A stretch of DNA of 64,000 bases from Fulvivirga lutea (GCF_017068455.1 NZ_CP070608.1:2461488-2525487), one strand, 5' to 3'. Shown: positions 10,101 through 18,333, numbered from the stretch's first letter. Notes: generated by a model not told the origin, from the letters alone. Numbers and translations are program-made.

Positions 10101-10280
10101 TTTGTGGATTTGAATGGTTCCTATGCCTTCACACCCCAGCTTAGATTTTTCTTCGAAGCGAATAACTTGACAAATCAGCCTTTAAGATATTATCAGGGAA
10201 CACAAGATAGAACCATGCAAATGGAATACTATAATGCGAGGTTCAATGCTGGCTTGAAATTCGACTTAATCAAAAATTAA
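7110..10280 (+). CDS. TonB-dependent outer-membrane receptor with STN signalling domain
   Basis: A 1056-residue transducer. After a signal peptide (about residues 1-37, ending KVDAQS) comes an STN signalling domain (about 40-113), a carboxypeptidase-like beta-sandwich (about 132-212), the plug (about 235-345, with DQIGRFPDANIGDAVKRIPG and the RG-x-x-PELNSVTLNG segment), and a 22-strand barrel to the C-terminus. The plug resembles the TonB receptor subfamily first defined in Xanthomonas and Caulobacter, not SusC; there is no SusD partner. The STN domain and the upstream sigma/anti-sigma genes indicate that it both imports a substrate and signals its presence. The phytase gene 59 bases downstream suggests inositol phosphates as substrate, which is inference. 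Confidence 0.93.
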   Translation: MKKNLLSTFKNQLRGITALILLACVSVQTLLAEKVDAQSVFNVSISIDENEVELKELFNKVESQTKYRFTYNSKSINLTEVVAVSEKYKSLGALLEDVADQTKLKFRQINYSLVVSRVGNEGSGKEEQSGKLIGKILDENGLPLPGATVMIADLENVGAVTNSEGEFVLSNVPAGDHQIAVSYIGYQPSEQTVRAEAGKTVAMNVSIKPGVLMGDEVMIIGDRLKGQAKALNKQRTNQNITNVVAADQIGRFPDANIGDAVKRIPGITVQNDQGEARNIIIRGLAPELNSVTLNGERIPSAEGDNRRVQMDLIPADMIQTIEVSKAVTPDMDADAIGGSVNLVTRSAPEALRISGTAASGYNFLSEKPIWTGGLVVGDRILNNKLGVIVSGSYNVHDFGSDNVEAAWAEGDNGAYIEEFEIREYLVKRVRRSLSAALDYEINPNHKLFLRGMYNHRDDWENRYRLSYRDIAEPDENGVVFVESIRRQTKGGIGGGRTDNARLEDQRVRNVSLGGDHFLGNVKLSWATTYARASEERPNERYAQYEAQPEVEIDGEDEPQGMLFIQNLSDPRKPFMQPTNGNGFSLGGNDPSLVNGSIFELDELTEENQLTEETDWNTRLDLQLPISDRAFIKFGGKLRMKEKIRDNDYTEYSFLNDEFETLDVTPNADYSDPDYLAGENYQVGIFATEGWLGSLNFNDTQRFEGEDLPDEYLPSNYTATEDIIAAYAMIDQQIGDKLSVLAGMRMERTDIEYTGNELVLDVEGDIAGTRSVSDQDSYTNLLPGVHVKYDINDYSVLRFAWTNTIARPNYFQLVPFREVNFEDNELLVGNPELSPTVSMNFDIMAEHYFKSIGLLSAGVFYKDIDDFIYTNQTQDFVDPISGNTFETLFRPENGGNAELYGFELAAQRQLDFLPGVWRGLGIYANYTYNHSSTEGVTNEDGDLRNGLDLPGTADHLFNASLSFENEKLVIRVSLNYSSDYIDEVGGDAFSDRYYDEQLFVDLNGSYAFTPQLRFFFEANNLTNQPLRYYQGTQDRTMQMEYYNARFNAGLKFDLIKN

Positions 10281-10302
10281 TCAATCAATTAAAAAAAAAT
10301 GA

Positions 10303-10325
10303 AGGTGGGCGATCAGAGCCCACCT
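10303..10325 (+). other. intercistronic hairpin between receptor and phytase genes
   Basis: A perfect 8-bp stem, AGGTGGGC (10303-10310) and GCCCACCT (10318-10325), around a 7-base loop. No T-run follows, so it is more likely an mRNA-stabilising or partly attenuating element than a full terminator. It is placed where the transcript passes from the receptor to the phytase gene, 15 bases before the phytase start. Confidence 0.6.
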
Positions 10326-10339
10326 AATCCTACAACTTT

Positions 10340-11443
10340 ATGAAATATTTTAACATACTTAAATCAATACTATTTTTATTCATTATTACGATTGCCTGTA
10401 CACCAAAAGAAGAAGACAACCAAGAGGCTAAAAACGAATCGGAGGTTACTAAAATTAAACCTAAGCTAGTTACTCAAAAAGTTAAGAATGATTCTGATGA
10501 TCCGGCAATTTGGATTAATAAAAATACCCCTGAAGCCAGTTTGGTAATAGGAACTGATAAAGGTGATGACAATGGAGTAGGAGGAATATTCGCTTTTAAT
10601 CTTAAAGGTGAGATTGTAAAAAGTGTAGACAGTATTATGAGACCTAATAATATTGATATCGCCTATGGTCTGAAGCTGAATGACTCTACTCAAATTGATA
10701 TAGCCGTATTTACAGAGCGTTATAGAAATGCTATTCGTGTATTTCAATTACCTGAATTAACTCCTATCGACAATGGAGGTATTGATGTATTCTCGGGTGA
10801 AGAAATGCGTGAACCCATGGGAGTTGCACTTTATACAGCTGAATCTGGTGATATTTATGCCATAGTTGGACGTAAAAATGGTCCCGAAAATGGGTATTTA
10901 TGGCAATATAAATTAACTGCAAATAAAGATGTAGTATCAGGGCAGTTGGTGAGAAAATTCGGCAAGTTCAGTGGTAAAGCTGAAATTGAGGCGATTGCCG
11001 TGGATGATGAGTTGGGTTACGTATACTGTTCAGATGAGATGTTTGGGGTAAGAAAATACTATGCTGATCCTGCCAAAGGAAATGACGAGCTAGCAGTTTT
11101 CGGTAACAATGGAGAATTTACGCAAGATCATGAAGGTATTTCAATTTATGATGCAGGGAATGGAAAAGGTTATATTATCGTTTCAGATCAACAGGCCAAT
11201 AAGTTTCATCTATATTCCAGAGAAGGTGTAGATGGTGATCCTCACAATCATAAATTGGTAAAAACTATTAATGTTTCTACTAATGAGAGTGATGGAAGTG
11301 AAGTGACGAATATAGCTTTAGGCAGCTCTTTTCCTAACGGTTTATTTGTGGCTATGTCAGACGATGGTACGTTTCAATATTATGATTGGAACGACATTCA
11401 AAATAGTGGTACAACTGAACTGCAATCTGCAGTTATTAACTAA
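10340..11443 (+). CDS. beta-propeller phytase, lipoprotein
   Basis: A 367-residue phytase of the six-bladed propeller family, which removes phosphate from inositol hexakisphosphate with calcium ions. The N-terminus is a lipoprotein signal peptide with Cys20 in ITIACTP. Family-specific segments are DSDDPAIWINKNTPEASLVIG, a DKGDDNGVGGIFAFNLKGE strand pair, RPNNIDIAYGL, EAIAVDDELGYVYCSDE and DHEGISIYDAGNGKGYIIVS. It is the last gene of the sigma/anti-sigma/receptor cluster and is followed by a clear terminator, so it should be expressed with the receptor and act on the cell surface or in the periplasm, freeing phosphate or lower inositol phosphates for uptake. Confidence 0.93.
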   Translation: MKYFNILKSILFLFIITIACTPKEEDNQEAKNESEVTKIKPKLVTQKVKNDSDDPAIWINKNTPEASLVIGTDKGDDNGVGGIFAFNLKGEIVKSVDSIMRPNNIDIAYGLKLNDSTQIDIAVFTERYRNAIRVFQLPELTPIDNGGIDVFSGEEMREPMGVALYTAESGDIYAIVGRKNGPENGYLWQYKLTANKDVVSGQLVRKFGKFSGKAEIEAIAVDDELGYVYCSDEMFGVRKYYADPAKGNDELAVFGNNGEFTQDHEGISIYDAGNGKGYIIVSDQQANKFHLYSREGVDGDPHNHKLVKTINVSTNESDGSEVTNIALGSSFPNGLFVAMSDDGTFQYYDWNDIQNSGTTELQSAVIN

Positions 11444-11450
11444 ACTTTCT

Positions 11451-11487
11451 AAGACTCATTGGCCAATCAGTCAATGAGTCTTTATTT
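11451..11487 (+). terminator. intrinsic terminator after the phytase gene
   Basis: Perfect 11-bp stem, AAGACTCATTG (11451-11461) with CAATGAGTCTT (11472-11482), followed by TATTTT. It begins 8 bases after the phytase stop codon and closes the sigma/FecR/receptor/phytase transcript. Confidence 0.85.
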
Positions 11488-11580
11488 TCATACTCATTGC
11501 CATTCTTCTGTTTTGTCATTATATAAGAAATCAACATGTGTTAAGTCAAGAGATTATCCGTGTCTTCTTACCTTTGGTTT

Positions 11581-12063
11581 ATGGATTTGAATAAATTCAG
11601 AGAAGAAAGTAAGAATCGGTCAAAGCAGAATAAAAAGTTTCTCAGTTCGCTTAAGAATAAAAACCCACGACTTTTGGATGATGGATTTCATCAATTGCAT
11701 GATGAGGTATTTGAGGAAATAGATTGTTTGGAATGTGCTAATTGCTGTAAAACGACCAGTCCAATTTTCAGGGATAAGGATATTGAGCGTTTAGCTTCGC
11801 ACTTTCGAATAAAGCCGGGGGAGTTTATAGAAAAGTATCTTCACCTTGACAGTGATAATGATTATGTACTTAATAGCGCCCCTTGTCCTTTCTTAGGAGT
11901 TGATAATTATTGTACTGTTTACGAAGCCAGACCAAAGGCTTGCAGAGAATACCCACATACTGACAGAAAGAAAATGACAGGTATTTTAAGTCTCACCTAT
12001 AAAAACACGCTGGTTTGTCCGGCAGTGCTGGAAATTGTAGAGCGTATAAAAAAAATACTTTAA
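11581..12063 (+). CDS. YkgJ family cysteine-cluster protein
   Basis: A 160-residue protein of the YkgJ/UPF0153 type, a putative zinc- or iron-binding cysteine cluster. The Cys pattern is CLECANCCKT near residue 55, then APCPFLGVDNYC and RPKACREYPHT, the usual CxxCxxCC...CPFL...C...C arrangement. I chose ATG at 11581 (protein beginning MDLNKFREES, typical of Bacteroidota members) over an in-frame GTG at 11560 that would add seven residues. The biochemical role is unknown. It is flanked by the phytase terminator and a sensor kinase gene and is probably transcribed alone. Confidence 0.85.
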   Translation: MDLNKFREESKNRSKQNKKFLSSLKNKNPRLLDDGFHQLHDEVFEEIDCLECANCCKTTSPIFRDKDIERLASHFRIKPGEFIEKYLHLDSDNDYVLNSAPCPFLGVDNYCTVYEARPKACREYPHTDRKKMTGILSLTYKNTLVCPAVLEIVERIKKIL

Positions 12064-12187
12064 GGCTATATAATTATAATTTTTAGCAAAATTGATTTGC
12101 TAATAGCTATCGTATATTCCTATTAGCCCAGATGTTTGAACGATACGTTTAAATTCACGATATTCATAGGCTAGACCTTATCTATAG

Positions 12188-15100
12188 ATGCATAAGACCA
12201 ACTACATCAAACTAATCATCTGTCTTTGCTGTGCGTTTTTAGTTCAGCAATCAAGTTTCGGTCAAGCCCCAAAAATCAATAAAAGTCTTAACCAGTATAA
12301 TTTAGAACATTGGACAACCGAAGATGGTCTTCCTGATAATGCCATCATTCATACTCTCTTTTCTGAGACAGGCTATTTGTGGCTCGTTTCTTATGGAGGT
12401 ATTAGCAGGTTTAACGGACGGGATTTTAAGAATTTCAATTCTTATAATACACCCAAGATTACTAACAACTCATTTACCCACATCTATGAAGATAATGAAG
12501 GAGTAATATGGGCTTCGTCAAGTGGTGGTGGTTTGGCTACTGTAAAAGATGATGTTGTTCACATATATACCACCAATGATGGCTTGCCAAGTAATTTTAT
12601 TGAGGAGGTAGTGCAGGATCATTCGGGCAGGTTATGGGTAGCCACTAGTGATGGCCTTTGTTATTTTAAGAACGGAAGGTTTGAGAATACAGATACACCT
12701 GAAAAGTTGAAGACAGAACGGTTAAAAAGTATTGATGTTGATGATGAGGGAACAATATGGATAGCCACCACTAGTGAAGGTTTATACACGTATGACAAGT
12801 CAAAGAATTTGAATGAAGTCAACGTGTCCCACGGCCTTGTGAGTAATACCATTAACTATATAAAATATGATCATGGAAAAATTTGGGTTGGAACTGAAGA
12901 TGGTATGTCAATCATCAGTCCTGATTTAAGCATTGAAAACCTTACTATTAATGATGGTTTGCCTCATAAAGTAGTCTCATCCTCATTGGTCGATCAAACC
13001 ACAGGTGCCGTGTTTATCGGAACATTTAAAGGCTTTGTAAGATATCACAATGGCAAGGTAGATTATCCATCATTAGGAAGCCAATTACATAATAATGACT
13101 TCACTAATATAATTAATGACTATGAAGGTAATATTTGGATTTCTACCTATAGAAAAGGGTTGTTTAAGTTATGGAATGGGAAATTCACTAATTATTCGTT
13201 CGATCGGTCGCAAATAGCTTACCCTTATATCGCCCATGCTGTGTTTCAAAATAATCAGGATGAGATATTCGTAATTCATGAGCTAGGAGTCAGTAAGCTG
13301 GATTTGGAAGCGAATAAGATATATCCTTTCAATATTGGGTACCAATTCACGGAAACAAAACTAAAATACGGGCTTTGGGATTCTAAAGGCAAATTATGGA
13401 TAGCTGCTGGAGATTTTCTGATGAAATACAAATCAGGTAAGGTTCAGAAGCTTGATGTAACTAATGGGTTGGTACATGATAATGTAAGAACCATTTTCGA
13501 AGATAAAGTAGGTAATATTTGGGTTGGAACGAATAACGGCATAAGTGTAATTGATGCAACTGGTTCAATAAAAAACTACACTCCAGAAAACGGTCTCAGC
13601 CACGAGTACATTATGCATTTCAATGAAATTTCTGACGGTAGAATGGTCATCTCCACCAGAAATGGTCTAAACTTCTTCGATGGTAAGAACTTTGAAGCAT
13701 ATCATACCAATGATGGTATGGCAGGAGATTTTGTCTTTAAAACTTATGAAGATAAGGATGGCATATTATGGCTGTGTGGAAATGCCGGATTAACTCGCTA
13801 CAAGGATGGTGAGTTTAAGTATATCACAACCCAAAATGGATTGGGAAGCAATACTATTTTTCAAATGCTTGAAGATGACCTGGGAAACTTCTGGATGACT
13901 ACCAATCAGAAAAGCATCACAGTTTTTAGAGTTTCTAAAAAAGAATTAAATGACTATTTAGATGGTAAAATAAATGAAATTAATTCCACTGTATTTACAG
14001 AAGTAGATGGATTGAAATCCAGCTCAGCAACCTCTTCAGGTACTAGTTTAAAAACTAAAGATGGCTTGTTATTATTCGCTACTAATGAAGGCGTGGAACT
14101 TATAGATCCAGATAATATCAATAAAAATCAACTTGAACCACCAGTTGTCATAGAAGAGTTTAAAGTGGAAAATGAAGTTATGTCACTTGATTCAACGTTG
14201 GTAGTTCCACCAGGCAAGCAGCGTATAACAATTAAATATGCAGCCCTAAGCTATATTGCATCTGATAAACTGCAATACAAATACAAATTAGAAGGCTTTG
14301 ATGAAACCTGGCAAGATGCCGAAGGAATACCTGAAACTAGTTATACCAATCTGCCTCCCGGGGATTATGTGTTTAAAGTGAAGGGAGCCAATAGCGATGG
14401 TGTTTGGAATGATGAAGGCGCTTCCTTAGCATTCACAAAAGCCCCTTATTTTTCTCAGACTAAAAATTTCATATTTCTGATTTCAGCAATAGTTATCGCC
14501 TTTGCACTGATTGTTTATAACCTACGTGTTAGGTCATTGAAAAAATCGAAACAACTTTTAGAACAATTAATTGATGAGCGTACGTCAGAAATTTTATTGA
14601 GAAAGGAGGAAATCGAGACACAAAAAGAAGAGATAGAGGCTCAACAGAAAGAAATAGAGTCAAAGAATGATGAATTGCAACGGATTAATACAAGGTTAGA
14701 AGATATAGTTGAGGATCGTACAAATCAATTGAAGACTACCTATCAGGATTTGCTTGAGGTAAATAAAGAGTTAGATACCTTTATATACAGATCTGTACAT
14801 GATGTACGAGGGCCTATCGCCAGACTTCAGGGCCTGAGTTATTTAATATCATTGGAGACTAAAGATGATAAAATACTTGAGTTAGTTCAACGACTCAATC
14901 TAACAGCCTATGAAATGAATGAGCTTTTCTATAGGCTTATTAATATTATCCGGCTTAAGTCTTCTGAATTAAATGTTACGAAGATTGATTTGGAGACAAT
15001 CGCTCAGGAACTAATCGATAAAGTTTGTGAAGAGCGAAACTGTAAAGTAAAATCCAAGATAGAGATATCTGATGATTTTGAGCTGTTAACAGATCAGAAC

Positions 15101-15424
15101 AATGTGAAATTAATATTGAGTCAGTTGATTGATAATGCTGTTAAGTTTAGAAATTCCAAAAATCCTAAATTAACCATAGAAGCGACCATGGCTGCGGATG
15201 GAATGGCCAGTATTAAAGTAAGTGATAACGGGCTGGGAATTGATGATGATATAGCTGATAATATCTTTGATATGTTCTTCGTTGGGCAGGATTATATACA
15301 AGGAGCAGGTCTTGGGCTCTACGCAGTTAAAACCGCGGTAAAAGTGCTAAAAGGTGACATTAAGCTGATAAATAACAAACCTGGACAAACCACATTTGAA
15401 GTTACGTTACCGAGCAACGTCTAA
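12188..15424 (+). CDS. two-component sensor histidine kinase with periplasmic propeller and Y_Y_Y domain
   Basis: A 1078-residue sensor. A signal peptide (to about residue 25) is followed by repeated propeller blades of the type NIWVGTNNGISVID (about 40-640), the Y_Y_Y domain with YKYKLEGFDETWQDA (about 650-745), a transmembrane helix near 757-780, a long coiled coil (about 780-865), then kinase domains: H-box SVHDVRGPIARLQG, N-box LILSQLIDNAVKFRN, G1 VSDNGLGID and G2 GAGLGLYAVKTA. Unlike Bacteroides hybrid sensors it lacks a receiver and AraC output domain, so a partner regulator must lie elsewhere. The signal is unknown; related sensors bind sugars. Its stop codon interlocks with that of the convergent MarR-GNAT gene (shared CTAA). 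Confidence 0.92.
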   Translation: MHKTNYIKLIICLCCAFLVQQSSFGQAPKINKSLNQYNLEHWTTEDGLPDNAIIHTLFSETGYLWLVSYGGISRFNGRDFKNFNSYNTPKITNNSFTHIYEDNEGVIWASSSGGGLATVKDDVVHIYTTNDGLPSNFIEEVVQDHSGRLWVATSDGLCYFKNGRFENTDTPEKLKTERLKSIDVDDEGTIWIATTSEGLYTYDKSKNLNEVNVSHGLVSNTINYIKYDHGKIWVGTEDGMSIISPDLSIENLTINDGLPHKVVSSSLVDQTTGAVFIGTFKGFVRYHNGKVDYPSLGSQLHNNDFTNIINDYEGNIWISTYRKGLFKLWNGKFTNYSFDRSQIAYPYIAHAVFQNNQDEIFVIHELGVSKLDLEANKIYPFNIGYQFTETKLKYGLWDSKGKLWIAAGDFLMKYKSGKVQKLDVTNGLVHDNVRTIFEDKVGNIWVGTNNGISVIDATGSIKNYTPENGLSHEYIMHFNEISDGRMVISTRNGLNFFDGKNFEAYHTNDGMAGDFVFKTYEDKDGILWLCGNAGLTRYKDGEFKYITTQNGLGSNTIFQMLEDDLGNFWMTTNQKSITVFRVSKKELNDYLDGKINEINSTVFTEVDGLKSSSATSSGTSLKTKDGLLLFATNEGVELIDPDNINKNQLEPPVVIEEFKVENEVMSLDSTLVVPPGKQRITIKYAALSYIASDKLQYKYKLEGFDETWQDAEGIPETSYTNLPPGDYVFKVKGANSDGVWNDEGASLAFTKAPYFSQTKNFIFLISAIVIAFALIVYNLRVRSLKKSKQLLEQLIDERTSEILLRKEEIETQKEEIEAQQKEIESKNDELQRINTRLEDIVEDRTNQLKTTYQDLLEVNKELDTFIYRSVHDVRGPIARLQGLSYLISLETKDDKILELVQRLNLTAYEMNELFYRLINIIRLKSSELNVTKIDLETIAQELIDKVCEERNCKVKSKIEISDDFELLTDQNNVKLILSQLIDNAVKFRNSKNPKLTIEATMAADGMASIKVSDNGLGIDDDIADNIFDMFFVGQDYIQGAGLGLYAVKTAVKVLKGDIKLINNKPGQTTFEVTLPSNV

Positions 15425-16368
15425 AGCTTTAACTCCATATAAATATTAGAACGTTGGTAGTCCGACTCCCATGGAGTAATTCCTTCAATAAAACCTAAAT
15501 TCCTGTAAAGGGCAATGGCAGGGGTTAAAATTCTATTAGATTCCAGGAATACTAATTTGGCCTTTTTTGTTTTGGCAATTGATATAATTTCCAAACCTAA
15601 TTTCTTACCAATTTGTAGTCCTTGAGCAGATTCAGTAACAGCCATTTTTGTTAACTCATAGCCATAACCCTCCTTTTTCTTTAATGCACAAGTACCAACA
15701 ATTTTACCTTCAACCCTGGCAAATACAATCGCACCTCCCGGCTTAATGATATTTTCTTCTGGTTCACTTAATACCTTAACATCTATTGGCTCAACAGTAA
15801 AGTATTTTTCAAGCCACTCAATATTTAATGTTTTAAAATGCTCTTTGAGTGAAGGGTTGTAAGGCAATATTTCCACTTCTTCTAATAAACGCTGCTTTCT
15901 GGTAGTGAAAACCCTATTAAGAAAACTTTCTTCTGTAAATGAATTTTCAAGCGCTATCAGGTTTGAATAAAGTGAGTTGTTGGAATCTCTTAGCAAATCT
16001 TCTATGGTGCTGTGTATATCATTCCATATAGGGGTTATTGAATTAAGAAGCTTCCTGCCGTCTGTGGAAAGTTCTATAGATCTTTTTCTGGCGTCATTCG
16101 AGTTAGTGGTATTAGTAACCAACCCTGCTCTCTGAAGCTCTTTTACTAATTTTATCACATATGGGTGTGAGATACCTATTTTTTCAGAAATCTCCATAAC
16201 ACCGAGAGGAGAGTGGGTGGAAAGCAAATGAAATACAGGAAACCATTTAGGATCGAATTTTATTCCAGCGGCTTTGTACATTTCAATGCCGTCATTCATT
16301 ATCATATCAGATACTTTTTTAAGCCGAGTTCCTAAGGCCAGCACACCAAGTTGATCGAGGTAATTCAT
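15421..16368 (-). CDS. MarR-type helix-turn-helix regulator fused to GNAT acetyltransferase
   Basis: A 315-residue fusion. Residues 1-150 are a MarR winged helix (FHLLSTHSPLGVMEISEKIG, then HPYVIKLVKELQRAGLV and the wing NSNDARKRSIELS). Residues about 165-315 are a GNAT fold with GAIVFARVEGKIVGTCALKK, YELTKMAVTESAQGLQIGKKLG (acetyl-CoA loop) and ALYRNLGFIEG. I chose ATG at 16368, giving the N-terminus MNYLDQLGVLALGTRLKK; a longer reading to 16476 adds 36 residues unlike the family. Substrate and ligand are unknown. It is divergent from phhA and may regulate itself through repeats just upstream of its start. Confidence 0.88.
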   Translation of the reverse strand: MNYLDQLGVLALGTRLKKVSDMIMNDGIEMYKAAGIKFDPKWFPVFHLLSTHSPLGVMEISEKIGISHPYVIKLVKELQRAGLVTNTTNSNDARKRSIELSTDGRKLLNSITPIWNDIHSTIEDLLRDSNNSLYSNLIALENSFTEESFLNRVFTTRKQRLLEEVEILPYNPSLKEHFKTLNIEWLEKYFTVEPIDVKVLSEPEENIIKPGGAIVFARVEGKIVGTCALKKKEGYGYELTKMAVTESAQGLQIGKKLGLEIISIAKTKKAKLVFLESNRILTPAIALYRNLGFIEGITPWESDYQRSNIYMELKL

Positions 16369-16373
16369 AATAT

Positions 16374-16392
16374 GTAATAAGTTACGTAATAA
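16374..16392 (-). promoter_or_regulatory. operator-like repeats in front of the MarR-GNAT gene
   Basis: Immediately upstream of the start codon are two direct GTAATAA copies (plus strand, 16374-16380 and 16386-16392), spaced 12 bases, overlapping the perfect palindrome TTACGTAA (16382-16389). MarR proteins often repress their own gene through such near-start sites. The assignment to this regulator is inference. Confidence 0.4.
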
Positions 16393-16470
16393 TAAACTTA
16401 AAAATAATTTTTGAATTTTATATGAATTACTCCAAAATCCTTCTATCATTGAACTAATGAAAAGATCATT

Positions 16471-16524
16471 TAACACTTATTATTACTATTACTACCGAGA
16501 AATAATCTCTTGGAGTAAGTGTTA
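16471..16524 (+). ncRNA. structured leader region upstream of phhA
   Basis: A 9-bp perfect inverted repeat, TAACACTTA (16471-16479) with TAAGTGTTA (16516-16524), encloses a second short stem, CCGAGA (16495-16500) with TCTTGG (16508-16513). A strong terminator follows at 16563. No open reading frame upstream on this strand needs terminating, so the region looks like a transcribed leader or small RNA. A near-consensus -7 element, TATCATTG at 16444-16451, could drive it. No riboswitch class was recognised. Confidence 0.4.
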
Positions 16525-16562
16525 TATGTTCTAACAACAAAGAAAAAATAAAACGAATATAT

Positions 16563-16592
16563 AAGCCCCGCTCCAAGAGCGGGGCTTTTTTT
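16563..16592 (+). terminator. intrinsic terminator between leader and phhA
   Basis: GCCCCGCTC (16565-16573), loop CAA, GAGCGGGGC (16577-16585), then seven T. This is the most GC-rich hairpin I found in the window and a textbook terminator on the plus strand. It lies 27 bases upstream of the phhA start with no plus-strand gene before it, so it either ends a small RNA or attenuates phhA. Confidence 0.85.
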
Positions 16593-16618
16593 ATACCAAA
16601 TTTTAACTGTTAACAACT

Positions 16619-17395
16619 ATGAAAGCAACTGAAAAAAGAAGTATTCCAACACTGAAAAACATGCAGCAGGTTTATGATAACTACACGGTAGAAGATCATA
16701 AGGTATGGAAGATACTTTTTGACAGACAGATTAAAAACCTTCCAACCGCAGCAACGGCAGAATATCTGGCAGGTCTCGATAGGATTAATTTTACAAATGA
16801 TGAAATTCCAAACTTTGAGAAGACCAATAAAATACTGCGTGAAGCCACTGGTTGGGAGTTGGTGGCTGTAGAGGGTATTGTAGATGATCAGCTGTTTTTT
16901 GAATTAATGGCCAATAAGAAGTTTCCTGCAACAACATGGCTAAGAAAAATGAGTGAGTTGGATTACTTGGAAGAGCCAGATATGTTTCATGATGTTTTTG
17001 CCCACGTGCCTCTACTTGTCAATCAGCCTTTTGTAGACTTTCTTCAAGCACTAAGTCAAATAGCTGTTGAACATGCCGGTGATGTAAAAGCTATTGATCT
17101 GCTTTCTCGTGTATATTGGTTTACTGTTGAATTTGGTTTGATACGTGAGTCTTCTGGTTTGAGAATTTACGGAGCCGGAATTCTATCTTCAGCTGGTGAG
17201 ACTAAATTCAGTTTAAGCAATGAACCGAAGCATTTTGAATATAATGTAGATCAAATTCTTAATACGCCTTACCGCAAAGATATTTTTCAGGATAGGTATT
17301 TCATCATTGATTCATTTGAAGAGTTATTCGAATCAATACATGAAGTGCGTATGCTTTTAAATGATCGAATAACTAAAAAGCTGATGTTTGCTTAG
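16619..17395 (+). CDS. phhA: phenylalanine 4-monooxygenase
   Basis: A 258-residue aromatic amino acid hydroxylase, the length of bacterial PhhA. It converts phenylalanine to tyrosine with O2, tetrahydropterin and ferrous iron. The iron site is visible as FHDVFAHVP (His-x4-His) and the Glu of YWFTVEFGLI; DPDMFHD-type context and the pterin-side segment GLRIYGAGILSS agree. No pterin-4a-carbinolamine dehydratase gene adjoins it; pterin genes folE and queD lie at 57718-58777. A structured leader and terminator precede it. Its TAG stop interlocks with the stop of the convergent kinase gene. Confidence 0.95.
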   Translation: MKATEKRSIPTLKNMQQVYDNYTVEDHKVWKILFDRQIKNLPTAATAEYLAGLDRINFTNDEIPNFEKTNKILREATGWELVAVEGIVDDQLFFELMANKKFPATTWLRKMSELDYLEEPDMFHDVFAHVPLLVNQPFVDFLQALSQIAVEHAGDVKAIDLLSRVYWFTVEFGLIRESSGLRIYGAGILSSAGETKFSLSNEPKHFEYNVDQILNTPYRKDIFQDRYFIIDSFEELFESIHEVRMLLNDRITKKLMFA

Positions 17396-18333
17396 TCGAC
17401 TGCCTGATGTTGTGGAAGTTTAATATAGAAAGCAGTTCCATTGGAGTTGCTTTCTAACCATATTTCACCACCCAACTGATCTATAATTTTTTTGGACAAA
17501 TGAAGACCAATTCCTGTTCCCTTTTCTTTATTTGTGCCTAACTCGCTCGATACAACTTCATCTTTTAGGAGTTTTTCGGCTTGCTCATTGTCAATACCTA
17601 TACCTGTGTCTTTTATTTCAAAAATAATATCATTTGAATCTTGAGAAACAGTGATCTCAACTTTACCTCCCTCATGTGAGTATTTTATAGAATTAGAAAC
17701 CAGGTTACGCAGGACTATCTTACACATTTCAGCATCGCATTGCATTTCTTCCTCTTCAGGCAACTGAGCTACTAGTTGTATTGATTTATTCTTCGCGATT
17801 GGTCTGTATAAGTCAATAGTTTCGTTTATTATGTCTTTAATTTTAAAATATTTATGCTGAGGTTTAAAATCTATTTTTTGAATTTTAATCCAGTTAATTA
17901 GGTTGTTCGTGAGTACAAGCGTGCTATCTACATCGCTGTGTAATTGTGATGTTACTTTTTGCAGCTCTTCTTTGGTTATATGATCTGAATTAGCCAATTC
18001 CAGCAACTTCTTCACATTGTTCAATGGCCCCTTTATGTCGTGACCGAGTATACTTATTAGCTGATTTTTGATTTCGTTATTCTTTCTAATTTCTTTATTC
18101 TGAAACCTGATTTCATTACCATAAATAGTTACCAATCTTCCCATGGGGTACCCAACAATGAGAGCAATTATAATAGCTATCACAAAGCCTGATTCATAGT
18201 TTGCGTAGGGGTAGAGTTGATAAATTAGCGTGTAAAGTAAAACAGCACTTACAATCGCAGATATCGCAATGGCTCTGGCACTTTGCAACATCTTAGAGAT
18301 TTTAAACAACCAGTTTGGTTTGGGAGAGATCAT
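17392..18333 (-). CDS. membrane sensor histidine kinase
   Basis: A 313-residue kinase with two N-terminal transmembrane helices (about residues 17-36 and 45-65), almost no periplasmic loop, a short linker, a HisKA domain with ISILGHDIKGPLNNVKKLLE (His near residue 94), and an HATPase domain with LRNLVSNSIKYSHEGG (N-box), IKDTGIGID (G1) and GTGIGLHLSKKII (G2). No input domain is visible, so it may sense a membrane signal or partner protein. No response regulator adjoins it. The start at 18333 gives a short charged N-terminus before helix 1; an internal Met at codon 15 is an alternative. Confidence 0.88.
   Translation of the reverse strand: MISPKPNWLFKISKMLQSARAIAISAIVSAVLLYTLIYQLYPYANYESGFVIAIIIALIVGYPMGRLVTIYGNEIRFQNKEIRKNNEIKNQLISILGHDIKGPLNNVKKLLELANSDHITKEELQKVTSQLHSDVDSTLVLTNNLINWIKIQKIDFKPQHKYFKIKDIINETIDLYRPIAKNKSIQLVAQLPEEEEMQCDAEMCKIVLRNLVSNSIKYSHEGGKVEITVSQDSNDIIFEIKDTGIGIDNEQAEKLLKDEVVSSELGTNKEKGTGIGLHLSKKIIDQLGGEIWLESNSNGTAFYIKLPQHQAVD

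Noticed and set aside
12083-12103. TTAGCAAA / TTTGCTAA hairpin after the YkgJ gene as a terminator
   Set aside because: Only 8 AT-rich pairs and no T-run on the plus strand, and no minus-strand gene needs ending; too weak to annotate.
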